From Riptortus pedestris (taxonomy: Eukaryota; Arthropoda; Insecta; Hemiptera; Alydidae), in NCBI GenBank assembly GCA_019009955.1, contig CM032229.1:149651001-149715000 (forward strand): a stretch of DNA of 64,000 bases, in the 5' to 3' direction. A program made the translations under genes and the position numbers. The notes under the pieces were generated by a model. It did no database searches and was not told the origin of the DNA. It saw nothing but the letters and a program-made list of their open reading frames with translations. Below are positions 33,195-47,117 of the stretch, one piece after another. How positions within the stretch are numbered: the first letter of the stretch is position 1; each line of letters opens with the position of its first letter.

Positions 33195-34952
33195 CCTTGA
33201 GGTCGTACTCATGACACGATTTTCGAAAAATTTCTTCAAAAGTCCATCGATTCTACCCCGAAGATGACGAAAATGAGGTCCGAATATTATATATGGACCT
33301 GATAGTTCATATTGGAAAGAGGTGTTGAGCATATCAATATTTCTACGCAAATTACTTGCTTAATACATTGTTCCCGAAAAAAATGTATAGAACAAAAGTT
33401 ACTCTAAATAACAAATTAAACAACTTTTGTTGTGTGCACGTTTGTCTAAAAAGAAATAGACAATAAAATATCGCTAATTTTTATTTCAGGCCTCCCTTAT
33501 AACCCCCACTCCCTAAACTAACCTAAAAACTTTAATATAGCTTATAATCATGGAAGTATTAATGCTAATTGACATACCGAGTTTTGTTAAGTTCGGTTCA
33601 ACCGTTAGTGCCCAATAAAATAGTTGGCTCCCGCTTTAGTTTTTAGCGTACATCTCGTTTATACTTTGTTATAAGACAAAAGTGAATATCACAAAATTTA
33701 CTCTAAATAACAAAAAAACAACTTTTCTCATGTGCAACTTTGCCGAAAACGAATAGAAAAAGAAAAACCGCTATTTTTAAATTGAGGCCTCCCTTACAAC
33801 CCCCCCCCCTCCTGCCCATCCCTAGAAATGTTGGTATGGCTTAATATAATGAAGGCTTTAGTGATAATACACATACCGAGTTTTATTTAGGTCGAATCTG
33901 TCTTTTTCGCTAAATAAAATTGTTCACTTCCGCTATAGGTTTTAGCGTATATCTCGTTTATAATTCGGAATATGATTAAGTTTAAAGAACAAAAGATAAT
34001 CTAAATAACAAAATAAACAACTTTTGTTATGTCCATAGTAGCCAAAAAACCAATAGGAAACGAAATGTAGCTACTTTTAATTTCAGGCTTCCACTTATAA
34101 CCCCCACTCCTGTGCGTTTCAGAGAATATTAATATAGCCTACAGTCTAAGTTGGGTTAGTAATAATATACAAGTTTTATAATTCGGTTCAGCTGTTTATG
34201 CGTGAAAAGGTAACAAACAAACATACACGAAAGAATCAAAATGCAGTTATCGTGTCTATGACATGTGAAACGAAAAAGTATCGTGACATTTCGAGAAAAA
34301 AATCAATGTACAGGCAGAGGTTACAATTTTATATATATAATCTGACCAGTTAGAACAAGGGGATTTAGAAGGGAGGATTTTGGAATTATGTCAGTTACGA
34401 TACGACAGATCAAAAATATCTATAGAACCAATCTTAATGAAAATTAAACGTACTATAAATATTTTTATATTTATTCTCTATCTTGAATATTAACCCAGAT
34501 ATTTGAATTTTAATCCACATTATTTTAAACCACATTATTCCAAGCTTAAATAACATAAATGGTTTTCTAGGGACCTTTATTATACGAGATAAATGAAAAT
34601 ATGTTATCGTGAGCTCCCCCCCCCTTCTTAAGTTCTTGGGCTACTAAAATTTTATTGATTGAGATAAAAATTATTGTGATCCATTATAAATTTACAGTAC
34701 TTTATTTAAATAGTTTTCAATAAAATTAATATATTATATTCTGATATATTTCCGTAATTGTTTTTCTTTCCTGTGAGATTTTGGCAAACCTGTTTGTTTA
34801 TGTTTCAGGTGGTTTCCGCCAGGAGGTTTCTTATTATCGTTTGTATCTACTTGATGTTGACGGCGCTATTGTGTTACCAGTATGTAGATTAATCTATTGT
34901 TATACATCACGAGGGAAATCTGCTTAGTTTACACAGTCCCTGCGTGACGGCC
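33185..34952 (+). mobile_element. Family H element, long form, with family B inside
   Basis: 5' end AGCAGATTTTCCTTGAGG, then CTCATGACACG and ATGACGAAAATGAGGTCCG to 33290. H resumes after 34333 (TCTGACCAGTTAGAACAAGG) and runs as a long form to AAATCTGCTTAGTTTACAC and the terminus TGCGTGACGGCC. The passenger occupies the position of the TA tract. Confidence 0.8.
33300..34333 (+). mobile_element. Family B element, copy 3, 5' truncated
   Basis: Lacks the CCCGGG-type start. It has the three tandem 298-bp units (lead lines at 33487, 33787 and 34090), then AATTCGGTTCAGCTGTTTAT, a short AAAC tract, TTTCGAGAAAAAAATCAATG and GGTTACAATTTTATATA. Confidence 0.7.
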
Positions 34953-36477
34953 ATTATTTATATATTAATATAACGAATTAGTAATATATTTTATCCATTA
35001 AATCTTACCATTAGCTTCTTGGCAAGTCACTACTCCTTAGCCAACCGATAATTTAATCAACCTTTTCATTTCTTTTGAGATTTTAAACAATTTTTTATAT
35101 CATCAAGTTTAGACTGTTGTAGTCTGACAATATTATCCCATTTGTTATAATTATATAAAATCTGCGGAAAATAGCAAATAAAATAATATTTACAAGAGTG
35201 TGGTCCAAATTCCCTCGAGCTCGAACATTCCCTCAAGAAAAAGAGCTGATTTTTTTTTCAAATTTTAAATAATGAGACTAGATGTGTTTCCGATATTCCA
35301 AACTACAGCAAAACATTGTAAACAGAACATAAGCCGGAAAATGTAGAGCTAAAGAACATAAATGGGTCACAAACTTTGTTTTCCTTTTGAAGCACTATCA
35401 TGGCGATGAAGCTGACCGAGATAAACCCATAAAAGGAAAAGTGAGATTTAAAACACATCAAAAGGGTCGCAGTACGCAAGTCAATTAAAGCAGTAAATGT
35501 TTTTAGAAACTAGCGGTTTTTTAATAGTTCATTGACACAATTACATCTTTTTGAGAATAAAATTTTCAAAAACTGCTTAGTGTTAAATAAAAATGTGGTT
35601 TTAGCCTGACTGTTTGGGCGAAGAATTGATCAAAAATATGTGATAGCATTTTAAAAATGATGGAATAACATTACTTCGTATAACATTTTTTTTACACCAG
35701 TTTTTGAAAATGTTAATGTCACTTCCAAAGAAATCACCTTGTCTTCTAGTTTTAAACGCTAAAGTTCTGGTACTTCAAATTTTTTGTCAATGACTCCATT
35801 ATTGTAAAATACTATTAGACAGATCTCGATGAGCACTGTATAAGTACGATTTTTATTAACAATAAATGTAAGTAATACTCGTATTAACAATTTTTCATTC
35901 TGAAATATTGATGAATGAATTTGAATTTTCCTGTCAGTATCTCCACATCAAGTAGAGGATACTTTTCAAAGCAAATATGAATATTCGTTGAAAATATTAT
36001 TGTTGTTTTAATTTATTGTGTTTCTGAGCATTTAAGATATAAGCGATTTTTTTCTTAATATTTCTTCTTTTGCATTACATTGTAACTAAATCAAATATTA
36101 AATTTGATATTTATGTTTTGTCCCATTTTAAGGGGAAACAGTTCTTAAGTAATGTACTAAGGTATGAGGAAGTGTATGGTGAATTGTACAATACTAATGG
36201 ATACATTGTTAAATTCATATTTTTAATTCTGCTGATTTTGATAGTATTACGAAGTGATTAATGCAAACCGTTATGAAAAATGTTATTGCGACTCGTTTAG
36301 AATTTATGTTTCTTTTTCACGTTCTAAGAGAAAGTTTCTCTATCATGAGTAGTTCTGTGTTGCTAAAAAAAAAAAAAATAAATAATAAAAAAAATAAAAA
36401 TAAAAAAGACTCATATGAATAGGAGCCATTTCTGAATGCAATGCCCTAAAACAAATTACAGTTCAAAAATTGAAAAA
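34953..36477. other. AT-rich DNA, nothing recognised
   Basis: One 63-codon frame at 36070-36261 ends in a hydrophobic stretch. It is AT-rich and unrecognised. A poly-A-rich run lies at 36366-36410. Confidence 0.5.
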
Positions 36478-36970
36478 AAGTCCGTCTCGCAGAGGCTGCG
36501 TTAGCTAAGCAGATTTCCCACGCCAATTTTCCATTTCATTCAAAAAGTAAAGGTTCAATGAAAACTATACTTGGTATTTAAGCTTATAATAAAGTGTTTC
36601 ATGATATAACAGCTTATTGTTGATATACCATGGAGTAGGAGTGGGGCGTTACTGAAGGCCAAGAACTAAAAATGCAAGTATTTCGGTAATTAATCAATAT
36701 AGTGAAAAGCCTACATAAAAACATTTATAGGACATTACATTTGCAATAAGATTGGCTTTGTACAATTTTTCAATCCGACGTATAATAACAGAGATATTTC
36801 AAATTTTCGAAATTCCGCCTCTAAAGCCATAACTAACCTCGTGGTTCGATTTCAGCCATTAACGAAATCGTTTCGACATCAACTAAGCAGAATGAATTTA
36901 CATTTAAAAAAAGTTTTGAAAAATCGCGTCATTAGTACGATATCAATAGCAGATTTCCCTGAATCTGCTA
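36478..36970 (-). mobile_element. Family H element, variant lacking the TA tract
   Basis: Hairpin and 3' end present (GTCCGTCTCGCAG with changes). It then has a segment shared with 60064-60470 (TTCAATGAAAACTATACTTG; TTCATGATATAACAGCTTAT) rather than the usual block. The core is followed directly by the 5' end with a shortened palindrome (GATTTCCCTGAATC). Confidence 0.7.
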
Positions 36971-37099
36971 ATAAGTTCCTGGATGAGTTAGTCGTATTAA
37001 ATGGTTAGTGTTTAACGGTCTGTCGTTACATAAATGCAAATTTTCAAAGCTCAACACTGTTCTTTATTTGATCGTAAAATATACGTATTAAAAACCTAT

Positions 37100-37953
37100 A
37101 AAAGTCCGTCACGCAGGGGCTGCGTAAACTAAGCAGATTTTCCACGCGAAGTTTAGTAACAGATAAATCAGCATACTGATAACACAACATCACAGTGAAT
37201 ATTAAGTGAATAAATACAAACGATAAAAAGAAATCTTCCAACGGGAAGCATCTGAAATTTAAACAAACAGTTCTGGGAACTTCATACCGGAAAGAAAACA
37301 ATTTCTGTAATATATCTGAACATAACATATTAATTTAATTGAAAAATATTTACTATATCTAGTACTGTAATTTATAATGAATCAGAATAATTTTTATCTC
37401 AACCAATCAAATTTAAGTAGTCCAAAAACATAAGAACGGTGGGAGGCACCAGATCATATTAGCATTTATCTCATATAATAAATGTCTCTTAAAAACAATA
37501 TTTGGTATTTTAGCTTTGAATGATGTGCTTTATTACATAACCGAGTATTGTTTATGTAACATGAGAAGAAGTGGGAATTTGTTGAAAGCTGAAAACTGAA
37601 AAATGCAAATAACTCGGTTAATATTCGAGATAAGGAATAAATGTATATTACAATAATTATAGGAAATTTAATTTTCTATATGATTGATTCTATACATTTT
37701 TTCGATCGGAAATATTTTGAATTTTCAAAATTCCTCCCCTCTGAACCCCACCCTCCCCCTGATCCGATTTCAGCCATTAACGAACTTGATCTTTCTTTTT
37801 ATATAAAACGACTAAATATCGAGTATTGTAACGCTTAAACAATAATTTCGACCGCTAGAGCGGTAACAGACAAATATATAGATAGATTGATATATGTATA
37901 TGTTTATGTATACATACATACAAATCTTATATATTTTAAGGTAAATCTGCTGA
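37100..37953 (-). mobile_element. Family H element, long form, internally deleted near 5' end
   Basis: Clean hairpin end at 37100, long-form block, core and GAGCGGTAACAGACAAATAT. An irregular TA/CA tract then joins directly to TTTTAAGGTAAATCTGCTG. The conserved block between the TA tract and the 5' palindrome is missing. Confidence 0.75.
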
Positions 37954-39743
37954 AAAGATGGAGCTATATACACTTGAGTGAAAAAAAGAAGTATCAATAA
38001 TCTTCACAACGTTCTGTTGCTTTCCAGCTGGGTGGCTCTGTTGCCATAACAACGCTCGCCACGTTACAATGGCGACTAATGCTGCGATTGAAGTGATGAG
38101 TAAATGAATTAAGTATGGAGCAGTGAAAGTTATATAGGAAAAAAGAGAATAATTGATTTAAAAATTTGTATTCTCATTCATTTCCCGAAATCACAACTCA
38201 AACTTTTAGTGTTGAGAGAAAAATACGGAGCTTTCAAAAGAAAAACATCTTTCTCATCAATTCCTTTTCTCCTTGAGAGTGGAGAAAAGTTCTTTTTGTG
38301 ACTGAGGTATCATCCGGATTCATTTTGGGGGGCGGGCCCTTATAACTTTTTAATGAGGGAAGTACGGAGAACCACCAATTCTTGTTGGTGTTTGACTTGT
38401 TTACGATGATAAGCAGAGGAAGGGAGCCAGAGAGGTCAATATTTGCCAATTATTCGAGAAGTGTAGGTTATCCCAGCCTGCAATACACACCCAATTGAAA
38501 CGGTGCCTCAATTAGCGGCCTTAATGATCAAACAGCTGGCTCCTCTATCATATCTCTCTTATCCGGCTAATTATATCAGGCTCAAAGGAATCCACTCTTT
38601 TTCCCCTCATTTTTGTGTTATTTTTTGATGTTTGGTATTTTGGATTTCAAAAAGAAGTGACCAGCTCTAGGAACTGTATTCCTCAACTCCATGTGCAATT
38701 CGTAACGTTATTAGAATACACGAGATTTGACCTATTTGCAAAATTCAACATTTTTTCAAGCCCAGTCAAAATAAATATTGTTTTTTGATTTTTTTTTTAC
38801 TTTAGTCCATATTTTTTTGTAGTTCGGTTTGCTCTTGAAGTGTAGTTCATCATCAGATGGTTTTGTGGTTGATATATCGTTGAAATCAGTACCCCCCAAC
38901 ACGAGCAGGTTTGTATAGGCCATTTCCTTGGAACGTACCCAATTTAGTATTTTAGTAAGTAACTTTTAAAAGTTAGTTAAAAGTATTGTACTCATTGCAG
39001 GTTAAACTAATCGACAACTGGTTCAATTTTACCCTCTGCTGTCCCAAAAAAAAAGTTATAATAAAAAAAAGACATGCTCTATTTTAAGCAGAGAAGTTGC
39101 CAATTCTTCTTCTTCTTCTTCGGTGATGTGGATTTCCTTCGAATGAATCATATTGACTATTTCATTTATTTAAAAAAAAAGTAAAAAAAAAAAATGTTAG
39201 TAAACCATTTTTTTGTCCCATGAATATGGTCAGAGAATTGGACGATTTTGATATTTGTTCTCCCATACCAATTACAACTAATGGCAATACCATGTGACCA
39301 GAAACTACATGTATCATACTATTCCTATACACATTTAAAATAGTATAGCTCATTCCTATAAATTGGTTTACACTGTAATAAGTAAATTTCGTTAAAAACT
39401 TTGAAATACTTTGAGTATTATCTCTTTGAGAGATAAATGTAGAAGGGAAGATCCCATCTGAATGCGATAGATTCTTTGTAATAATAATAATAATAATAAT
39501 ATATATTTGCCATTGCTGTCAAAATGATAAGAATATACTTTAAGTTTTATGTCTAGAAAATAAGAAAGTACCAGGGCCTCCCTATCAAAATAAAATCTCT
39601 TTATAATCTAATAACTCCAATAAGCACAGTTAATTCTTCGAAATTTCTAAATTTAGAGAAGTGACTTAGAAATCTGTTCTATTAGACACTGCAACAATTG
39701 GGTGCAAATTTCCATTGAAAAAATAACAATAAAGGAAATAAAT
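37954..39743. other. Unassigned DNA
   Basis: No gene identified. A CpG-containing patch at 38020-38100 includes a short ATG frame of 11 codons. A 71-residue minus frame (38234-38449) is unrecognised. A (TAA)n run lies at 39479-39501. Confidence 0.4.
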
Positions 39744-42190
39744 TTAATAGTCATAGTGATTGGTTACAATCCACACATTATAATTAGGTATATCCAGTAC
39801 ACCCCATGCCTTAACTGCAGTTTTAATTTGTCTCAGTTTGTTATCTATTAATAACCAGTCCTGTCGCAAATCATGGAGTATGTTAGTTTTAATAGAGTTT
39901 TGTAAGTCACCGAAGTTATTTTTTTTAATGTCAGTATTAGTGTTTTTGTCGTTAGTTTGGTGAGCAGGTCAACTTTAGTGCTTCGTGCAAAATTTTGTTG
40001 TCCTGGTAGCCACACCAATATTATATAATTGAGATGATTATGTGTTCAAAAATGATGGGATGAGTGGAATATATGTTTTTAAAGCGAATAAAGAACTTAA
40101 CGAGTCCGAAAATAAAATTATTTGACGATTTTGAACTTCTTGTAGATTTCCTGAGATAGGAAGTGGAAGATTTCCTAGGCGTGTAGTTCAGCTGAATAAA
40201 TACTTGATGTGCAATTTAATCTTTTGCCATATGTTTGGTCGTCAATGAGTGCAGCAGCTGCTGTTCCAGAGTCAGTCTTGGATCAATGTGAATAGTGCGT
40301 TTGGGTTATTTGCAGTAATGAAGTTAAATGCAGTCATGTTAAATTTTGAAGAAAGGGGGTCATTTTTATAAAATTTAGTTAAGGTTAAATCAATATATAA
40401 GTTAAGTAGAACGAAAGAATTGGCTACGCTTCCACTGTAACAATTTATTAAATAATAAATAATTAATAAATTTTTGCTGTGGGAGCGTAGCCATTTCTTT
40501 CATCTGCCTACATTAGAAGTCGCTTCCACACCTGACTACCAACTCAGAAAATAAAAGTTATTTACTCTCCAAGGCGGAAGCAATAGAGGTAAAGCATTGT
40601 TGTACATAGGAGTCTGTAAAATGTTAGAGTCTGAGGAAGTTTCTAATGGGCGTGTAAGAAGTGGCTTGTATTTACAATTTTTCTTTATGAATTTGTTGAC
40701 ATTTGGTATTATTTAAATTTGTGTTTAAGCAAGGTTTATCTATAGCTTTACATTTTACATTGATAATCCACCTTCTATATTTTAATGGAGGCCCTCCAGT
40801 ATACATAGGCTTTCTACAGGGCTTCATCTGAAGGCCCCTGTTACTATTCTTAGTTCTGTGTAGTGAACAGTGTCTAACATTTTAAGGGCATTTGAGCTGG
40901 CAGATGAAAATGCTATACACCCATAGTCCAGTAAAGACTTGGTATAGGAACGGTAAAATGTCAGCATTAAACATCTGTCTGCTTCCCATTTTGTATTCCT
41001 AAGAATCCTCAGTAAGTTCATAAGTACAGGCTGTTGTACCAAGAGCCATGACTAATGGATTTCGCAGTATTATTCAAGTTGAAGAAACGAATGCCCATGG
41101 AAAACTCTAAATATACAGACCTATGGGCCCTATGATATCCATACTTCCCCTCGAAGCTATATTGGAAGTCGAAGCTGTAAAAATGATTCCGTCATGGGAT
41201 TGAGCAATATCGAATGTGAAAACAGCATATAATTAGAAAGCGAGTTATAAGGAACCTGTCTTTGGCGCAGAATCCAATTCAACATAACTCTATTTCTCCA
41301 CCATGTATGGGAAGCCGAGAGTCGCTGTAGAATTTGCATATTTATCGCAAGCTGGGGTCATAAAGTCTATAATCTTAGAAACTTGTTTACCACCCTCTCC
41401 AAGATGTGATTTCATAGATAGTTGTAAAACACGTTCGTCTGCATAGTCATGGAACATTGTTACTCACATTTATAATGTCATATAATCAAATAATCATATT
41501 GTTCTATTTATTAGTGCATCAATAGTTGCTGAATTAATTAAGCTATCAAAACATATTTCTGGCTAAAAATAAAAAGTATCCCCAACATAAAGCAATTAGT
41601 AGTTTACTAAGCCCCTTTGGACATATAATCTTGGGAAACTTTGCTTAAAGATCATTGAGGAATATCTCAATTTTAAAATAAATCCGTAATTACCTTTAAA
41701 CATTTTATCATTTGTAATACTCAACAAAATATATGGTATCTTTACTCACAAAGATCAGTGCTTTAATTAAGTGTTGGATTCAATATTCTTGAGGAATTAG
41801 ATCTCCATTAAGTATGCCCGATGTAGTTTAACTTCCTAAGCGTAAATGTTGAATGGCTCGAATTTTCGGTATTGATTCTAATTTTCCACGAGCTGACCGA
41901 AGGTTCCGAGAATGGAAGGTTTTCTTCAAAGTTGTCGATAGCAAGTAAAGGCGCATGGTGTGATATAAGAATTGCGGTGTCATCAGCAAACTTTGAAGTG
42001 CCAGATGGAATGCAATATCAGCCGTATAAACTAGGAAAAGAAAGGGGCTAAGTATTCTACCTTGCGGTACGCCAAAAAGAAGAGGAAAGACAGGCGAAAA
42101 CGTAGAGCCTTAGGAAATTTTATAGAATTCTTCAGGTTGGTAGAATTTAATTATGAAGACATTTGAAGATGAGAGGACATCTTTGATCTA
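39744..42190 (-). pseudogene. Decayed LINE: reverse transcriptase plus RNase H
   Basis: Reading down the minus strand: FYQPEEFYKIS near 42130; GVPQGRILSPFLFLVYTADI near 42050 (RT motif VPQGS..SP); FADDTAIL near 41985 (catalytic Y/FADD); a thumb region; NLLRILRNTKWEADR, SLLDYGCIAF and TGAFR with SPVESL beyond a stop (41042-40785); then RNase H blocks DSGTAAAALIDD, SIYSAELHA, SDSLSSLFALK and VWLPGQQ (40300-39980); and a tail RQIKTAVKAW..NVWIVT with a stop at 39744. Many stops and frameshifts, plus an AT-rich block of about 450 bp (41345-41815), show long inactivity. RT followed by RNase H indicates the I-type group of non-LTR elements. The 5' part, including any endonuclease, is missing. Confidence 0.8.
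40412..40502. repeat. Inverted repeat with GGAGCGTAGCCATTTCTTT arms
   Basis: AAAGAATTGGCTACGCTTCC at the left is nearly complemented by GGGAGCGTAGCCATTTCTTT at the right, around a roughly 40-bp AT core. One arm with its continuation (TTTCATCTACC) also occurs at 15140. It interrupts the LINE between RT and RNase H. Confidence 0.65.
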
Positions 42191-43787
42191 AAGAGATAAA
42201 AAAAATTATAAAATAATGTCAATTACTTTTTTAGTTGGATATGAACGTTTCCCATCTCACAATGTTCAAGTTATTTTATACTTTGTTTCATGAATTTCCT
42301 TGGGATATTCCTATGTGGCAACGAAATCAAATAAATGAACATACTGTGAAACATAACTGTACATATCCGTTGGAAGGAACGAGTGAGAAATTGACAGAAT
42401 TACCAGAATCCCTGGATTATTTTTTCTGAATTATTGGTTTTGATTTAGTTACAGTAGTCCTGGTGATAAGCTAGCTATCTTTTCTTTTTTGTAAATTTTA
42501 GGAATGTCATAGTAGTCATGATTAGATTTTCATATGCTCCTGGTTCTCTAGAATTTTATTATAATCTCACCATAATAGAGAGAGACTTATAATGTACCTC
42601 CTTTATGTCTGTGTTTAGGTTCCCTAGTCTGATTCCATTACTGGAATTATATCTAGTTGGTATGCTAGTGTGAAGTCATGACAAAAAAAAGTTCCTTTTT
42701 CTTTTTCATCAGAAAAGAAGTGAAAAATAAAATAAATGTCCTTTTGGATATGCAGATAGGTAGAGATAGGAGTATCCTTTGATGTGTCTGTGGTATATGA
42801 GTGAACCGTGGAGTGGTTAGGACACATGGCCCACGGGATCTGGAGGCTGGAAGGAAAGGATGTGTTATTGCATTACATTCTCCTGCCTTCATGTTCCTTT
42901 CATGTGCTGTCTCTCGAGATGGGAGCTCTGCCTCTTTCTTAGCGGGTAGTTCTACTCTCTTGGGATGTATCCACCGTCTTGGATCTATATTTACCTTCTA
43001 CCGTTCGTTTCCTTTATACTCCTACTTACATCTCACTGGCTATGCCATAAATTTTATCAGGGACTCCATTTTGAAGGTAGACTCCTTTGGGTTTCAGAGT
43101 TCACGCCGGGTGAAAAGAACAATTAGCAGGCGACACTGTGGGTCTTCCTTAAAATCGGGGTAGAGATTTATTTGAGGCCTTGAGACCCATATCGCCATTG
43201 TTAGAGCAGACAACTCTTACATTCCTGCGCTGGTTGGTGAAAGCTCGTTATCACAGGATTAGAAAAGAACGATCTAACCGCTCCACTTTGAGATTGTTTT
43301 AAAACCAGCACAGTTATCTCGAGACTACGCTCCATTCTCAGTTTTCTATGGTAATAGAGTCATGCTGGTGGAGGCCAGCAACACCATGGACAAACTCTAC
43401 CAGAACACTTGGGGTGCTGTATAGTCTGAAAGTACTGTACAGAGTAAATCCATTTGGAATATCTTCAAAAAAATATCATGTTATATTAGTAATTTATCAT
43501 CTGCTTCATTCAACTCCGGTTGTCATTCTTGACTTAACACTTCGTTACATGAACATTTTTCAACGGAACAGGTAGTTAAGAAGTGAAATATATTAATTTT
43601 ATGAATTATGACATTGTTCAAGGCACTTATACTCAAAAAGAAACATGACGTCAATGTTCTTGAACAGCAACCCATCCTTGCCATTGTCTAGCAGTCCTTA
43701 CCCCGATGGCGGACTACCTCCATCGACACATGGTTCAAAACTGAAATGCACACCAGAGGAACAGTAATGCAAAAGACAACTAAAAAC
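42191..43787. other. Unassigned DNA with several small frames
   Basis: Frames at 42235-42429 (64 codons), 42801-43163 (120 codons) and 43348-43575 (75 codons) are on the plus strand, without recognisable domains. The 120-codon frame overlaps a 75-codon minus frame. Composition at 42780-43400 is nearer 45% G+C, which is unusual here. It could hold exons of a host gene or an unrecognised TE. Confidence 0.35.
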
Positions 43788-44478
<691 letters not shown>

Positions 44479-45280
44479 AATAGTACAGAGTGCGAAAAAA
44501 TGGCGGTGAACTGTTGTAGATTATACGTTTTGTAGTTTATATGCTTTGTAGATCACATGTTTTAGAGAGATGTGTTAGTTCAAGGTTCAAGGGGACTAAG
44601 GAGTTTAATAAAAAGTATTTAAGCTAATACAAATAAGTTATCTGTAAACAAAGAGTATTTGTTGAGAGGGACGAGGTATTTGGATTGATGCCGAAGAAAG
44701 GTCGAGGTAAAACTAAAGTTAGCCTTGAGGTTTAAGATGAGGAAAACCACATGGCAACTGAAGATAGGTCGTCCTTGAGGATCAATTGCGAGAAGTTCAA
44801 CCCACAGAATGTCCACAAGGAATATGGACATTGAGATGCGGTAATTCAAGTTCTGTAATAATTTTAAGTTGGCCAATGTAAAGTATGAGAATATTAAAAT
44901 GTCTTGGTTTAATGAATGTGTAGACACAGCACTACTTTGGGAAAAATGTATTTACCTAATATAGGTCAATGTGTATCCTATTCATGCGCTAGCAGCCCAT
45001 ATTCCGATGCCACGTGGTTCAACAAATAGAGAGTGCGAAAAAGTGGCAAAGAACATATCACTCGCTTACTACTTCGTAATGGCGGCAGCAACAAAGTCAA
45101 TGATCGCCGTGGAGTAAAGATATAGAGAAATGCCTGAGTTTGGCAGGAAGAAACCACTGCTGTGAGAGGCAATGAATGAGGTACCTCATTTTATGACAAA
45201 TAATATGTCCTGAATCAAAGGAGAACCACAACTGAGTCACAGGCCATGAAGTCCAGTTCCGATCGTCCCCATTTCTACCT
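44479..45280. other. Unassigned DNA
   Basis: A 102-codon minus frame (44619-44927) is unrecognised. Sequence like GAGTGCGAAAAARTGGC occurs twice (44488 and 45032), suggesting an internal repeat. Confidence 0.35.
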
Positions 45281-46938
45281 AAAAGTCCTTCACGCAGGGG
45301 CTGCGTAAACTAAGCAGATTTCCCACGTGAAGTTTTACAATAGAGAAATCTGCCTAATAACAACTGTAGTAGTAAGAAACCTCTAAACCTAAAACATTAT
45401 TTAGGGCGTAATGACCCAGTAGTTTCTAGCCCCAAAAAACAGTTAACCTAACCTCTAAACCTATTCACGAGGGACGAATAGTTATGGAAACGGCCGCCAG
45501 AGCTCTCGGCGGAAAGTCCGAACATAGCCTACTGATGACCACACGCAGAATACAAATGCAAATATCTCGGTTAATATTCAAGATACAGAATAAATGTATG
45601 GAACAATATTTATAGTACATTTAATTTTCAATAAGATTTATTTAATACAAATTTTCGATCCGACGCATAATAACGGAGATATTTTGAATTTTCAAAAATC
45701 CCCCCCTCTAAACCCCCCCCCCTCCCACTGGTCCGATTTCAGCCATTAACGAACTTGTTCTTCCTTTTACATAAAACGATTAAATTCCGAGTTTGGTAAC
45801 GACCAAATAAAAATCGCGACCGCTAGAGCGTTAACAGACAAATATATATATAAAATTGTAACCTCTGTCTGTACATTGATTTTTTTCGCGAAATTTCACG
45901 ATAACTTTTCGTTTCACAGGTCATAGACACCATATCTGCATTTTGTTTCTTTCGTGTAAGTTTGTTTGTTTGTTTGTTTGTTTGTTTGTTACCTTTTCAC
46001 GCATAAACGGCTAAACCGAATTTTATGAAACTTGGTATGTATATTACTACTAACCCAACTTAGACTTTAGGCTATATTAATTTTCTCTGAGATGAACAGG
46101 AGTGGGGGTTATAAGGGAAGCCTGAAATTAAAAATAGCGATATTTCGTTTTCTATTGGTTTTTCGGTAAATACGCACATAACAAAAGTTGTTTATTTTGT
46201 TATTTAGAGTAACTTTTGTTATATACACTTTTGTCGTATACCGAAGTTTAAATGCGTTATACGCTAAAAATTATAGCGGGAGTCAACCATTTTATTTGCC
46301 ACGAAAGACTCAATGGAACTAAATAAAACTCGGTATGTGTATTAGCAGTGAGGCCGTCATTATAATAAGCCATACCAACATTTCTATGGACGGGCAGGAG
46401 TGGGGGTTATAAGGGAAGCCTGAAATTAAAAATAGCGATATTTCATTTTCTATTGGTTTTTCCGCAAATATAAACATAACAAAAGTTGTTTACTTTGTTA
46501 TTTGGAGTAACTTTTGTTATATACACTTTTGTCGTATACCTAAGTATAAATGAGTTATACGTTAAAACTTTAGCGGGGACTAACGGCTGAACCGAACTTA
46601 ACAAAACTCGGTATGCAAATTAGCATTTATTCTTCCATGATTATAAGTTATATTAAAATTTTTAGGTTCGAACGGGAGGGGGGTTAAAAGGGAGGCCTGA
46701 AATAAAAATTCACCATATTTACATGTATAAGAGACGGGAAATATAAAAATATCGAAGACTGTGAAGCCTTATCGAACAAATAATTCTATTATTAGCAAAT
46801 CCACGGCAAAGATGGGTATCAATCCTAAACACTGGGACGGGTAAATGTCAAAATATTGTGCAATGTAAAGCCTGCTAAAAAATACCATCACCATTCAGCT
46901 TCAAATGAATTCCCGGGCGAAGCCGCGTATCTAAGCTA

Positions 46939-46996
<58 letters not shown>

Positions 46997-47117
46997 TTGA
47001 ACGGACCTCATTTTCGTCATCTCCTGGGTAGGATCGATGAACATTTGAGGAAATTTTTCGAAAATCGCGTCATGAGTACGACCTCAATAGCTGATTTACC
47101 TTAAGGGAAATCTGCTA
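45281..47117 (-). mobile_element. Family H element (insert subfamily) with family B in its TA tract
   Basis: Intact hairpin end, then a roughly 118-bp insert shared only with the copy at 59333 (CTGCCTAATAACAACTGTAG through CTAACCTCTAAACCTATTC). Core to AACAGACAAATATATATA at 45847. The passenger follows. After the passenger come TA repeats at 46937-46993, TTTTGAACGGACCTC and the 5' palindrome. Confidence 0.85.
45853..46938 (-). mobile_element. Family B element, copy 4
   Basis: The best two-ended copy. Read on the minus strand it starts CTAGCTTAGATACGCGGCTT then CGCCCGGGAA, has the tandem 298-bp units (boundaries near 46673, 46397 and 46099), and ends TTCGGTTTAGCCGTTTATGC, an (AAAC)n tract, TTTCGCGAAAAAAATCAATG and GAGGTTACAATTT. 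TA repeats lie on both sides. Confidence 0.8.

Noticed and set aside
42801..43163. 120-codon frame as a host gene
   Set aside because: No domain, an overlapping frame on the other strand and no splice or promoter evidence. Left as unassigned sequence.
45360..45480. Telomere-like TTAGG repeats
   Set aside because: Only one or two degenerate CCTAA units, and they belong to the H subfamily insert.
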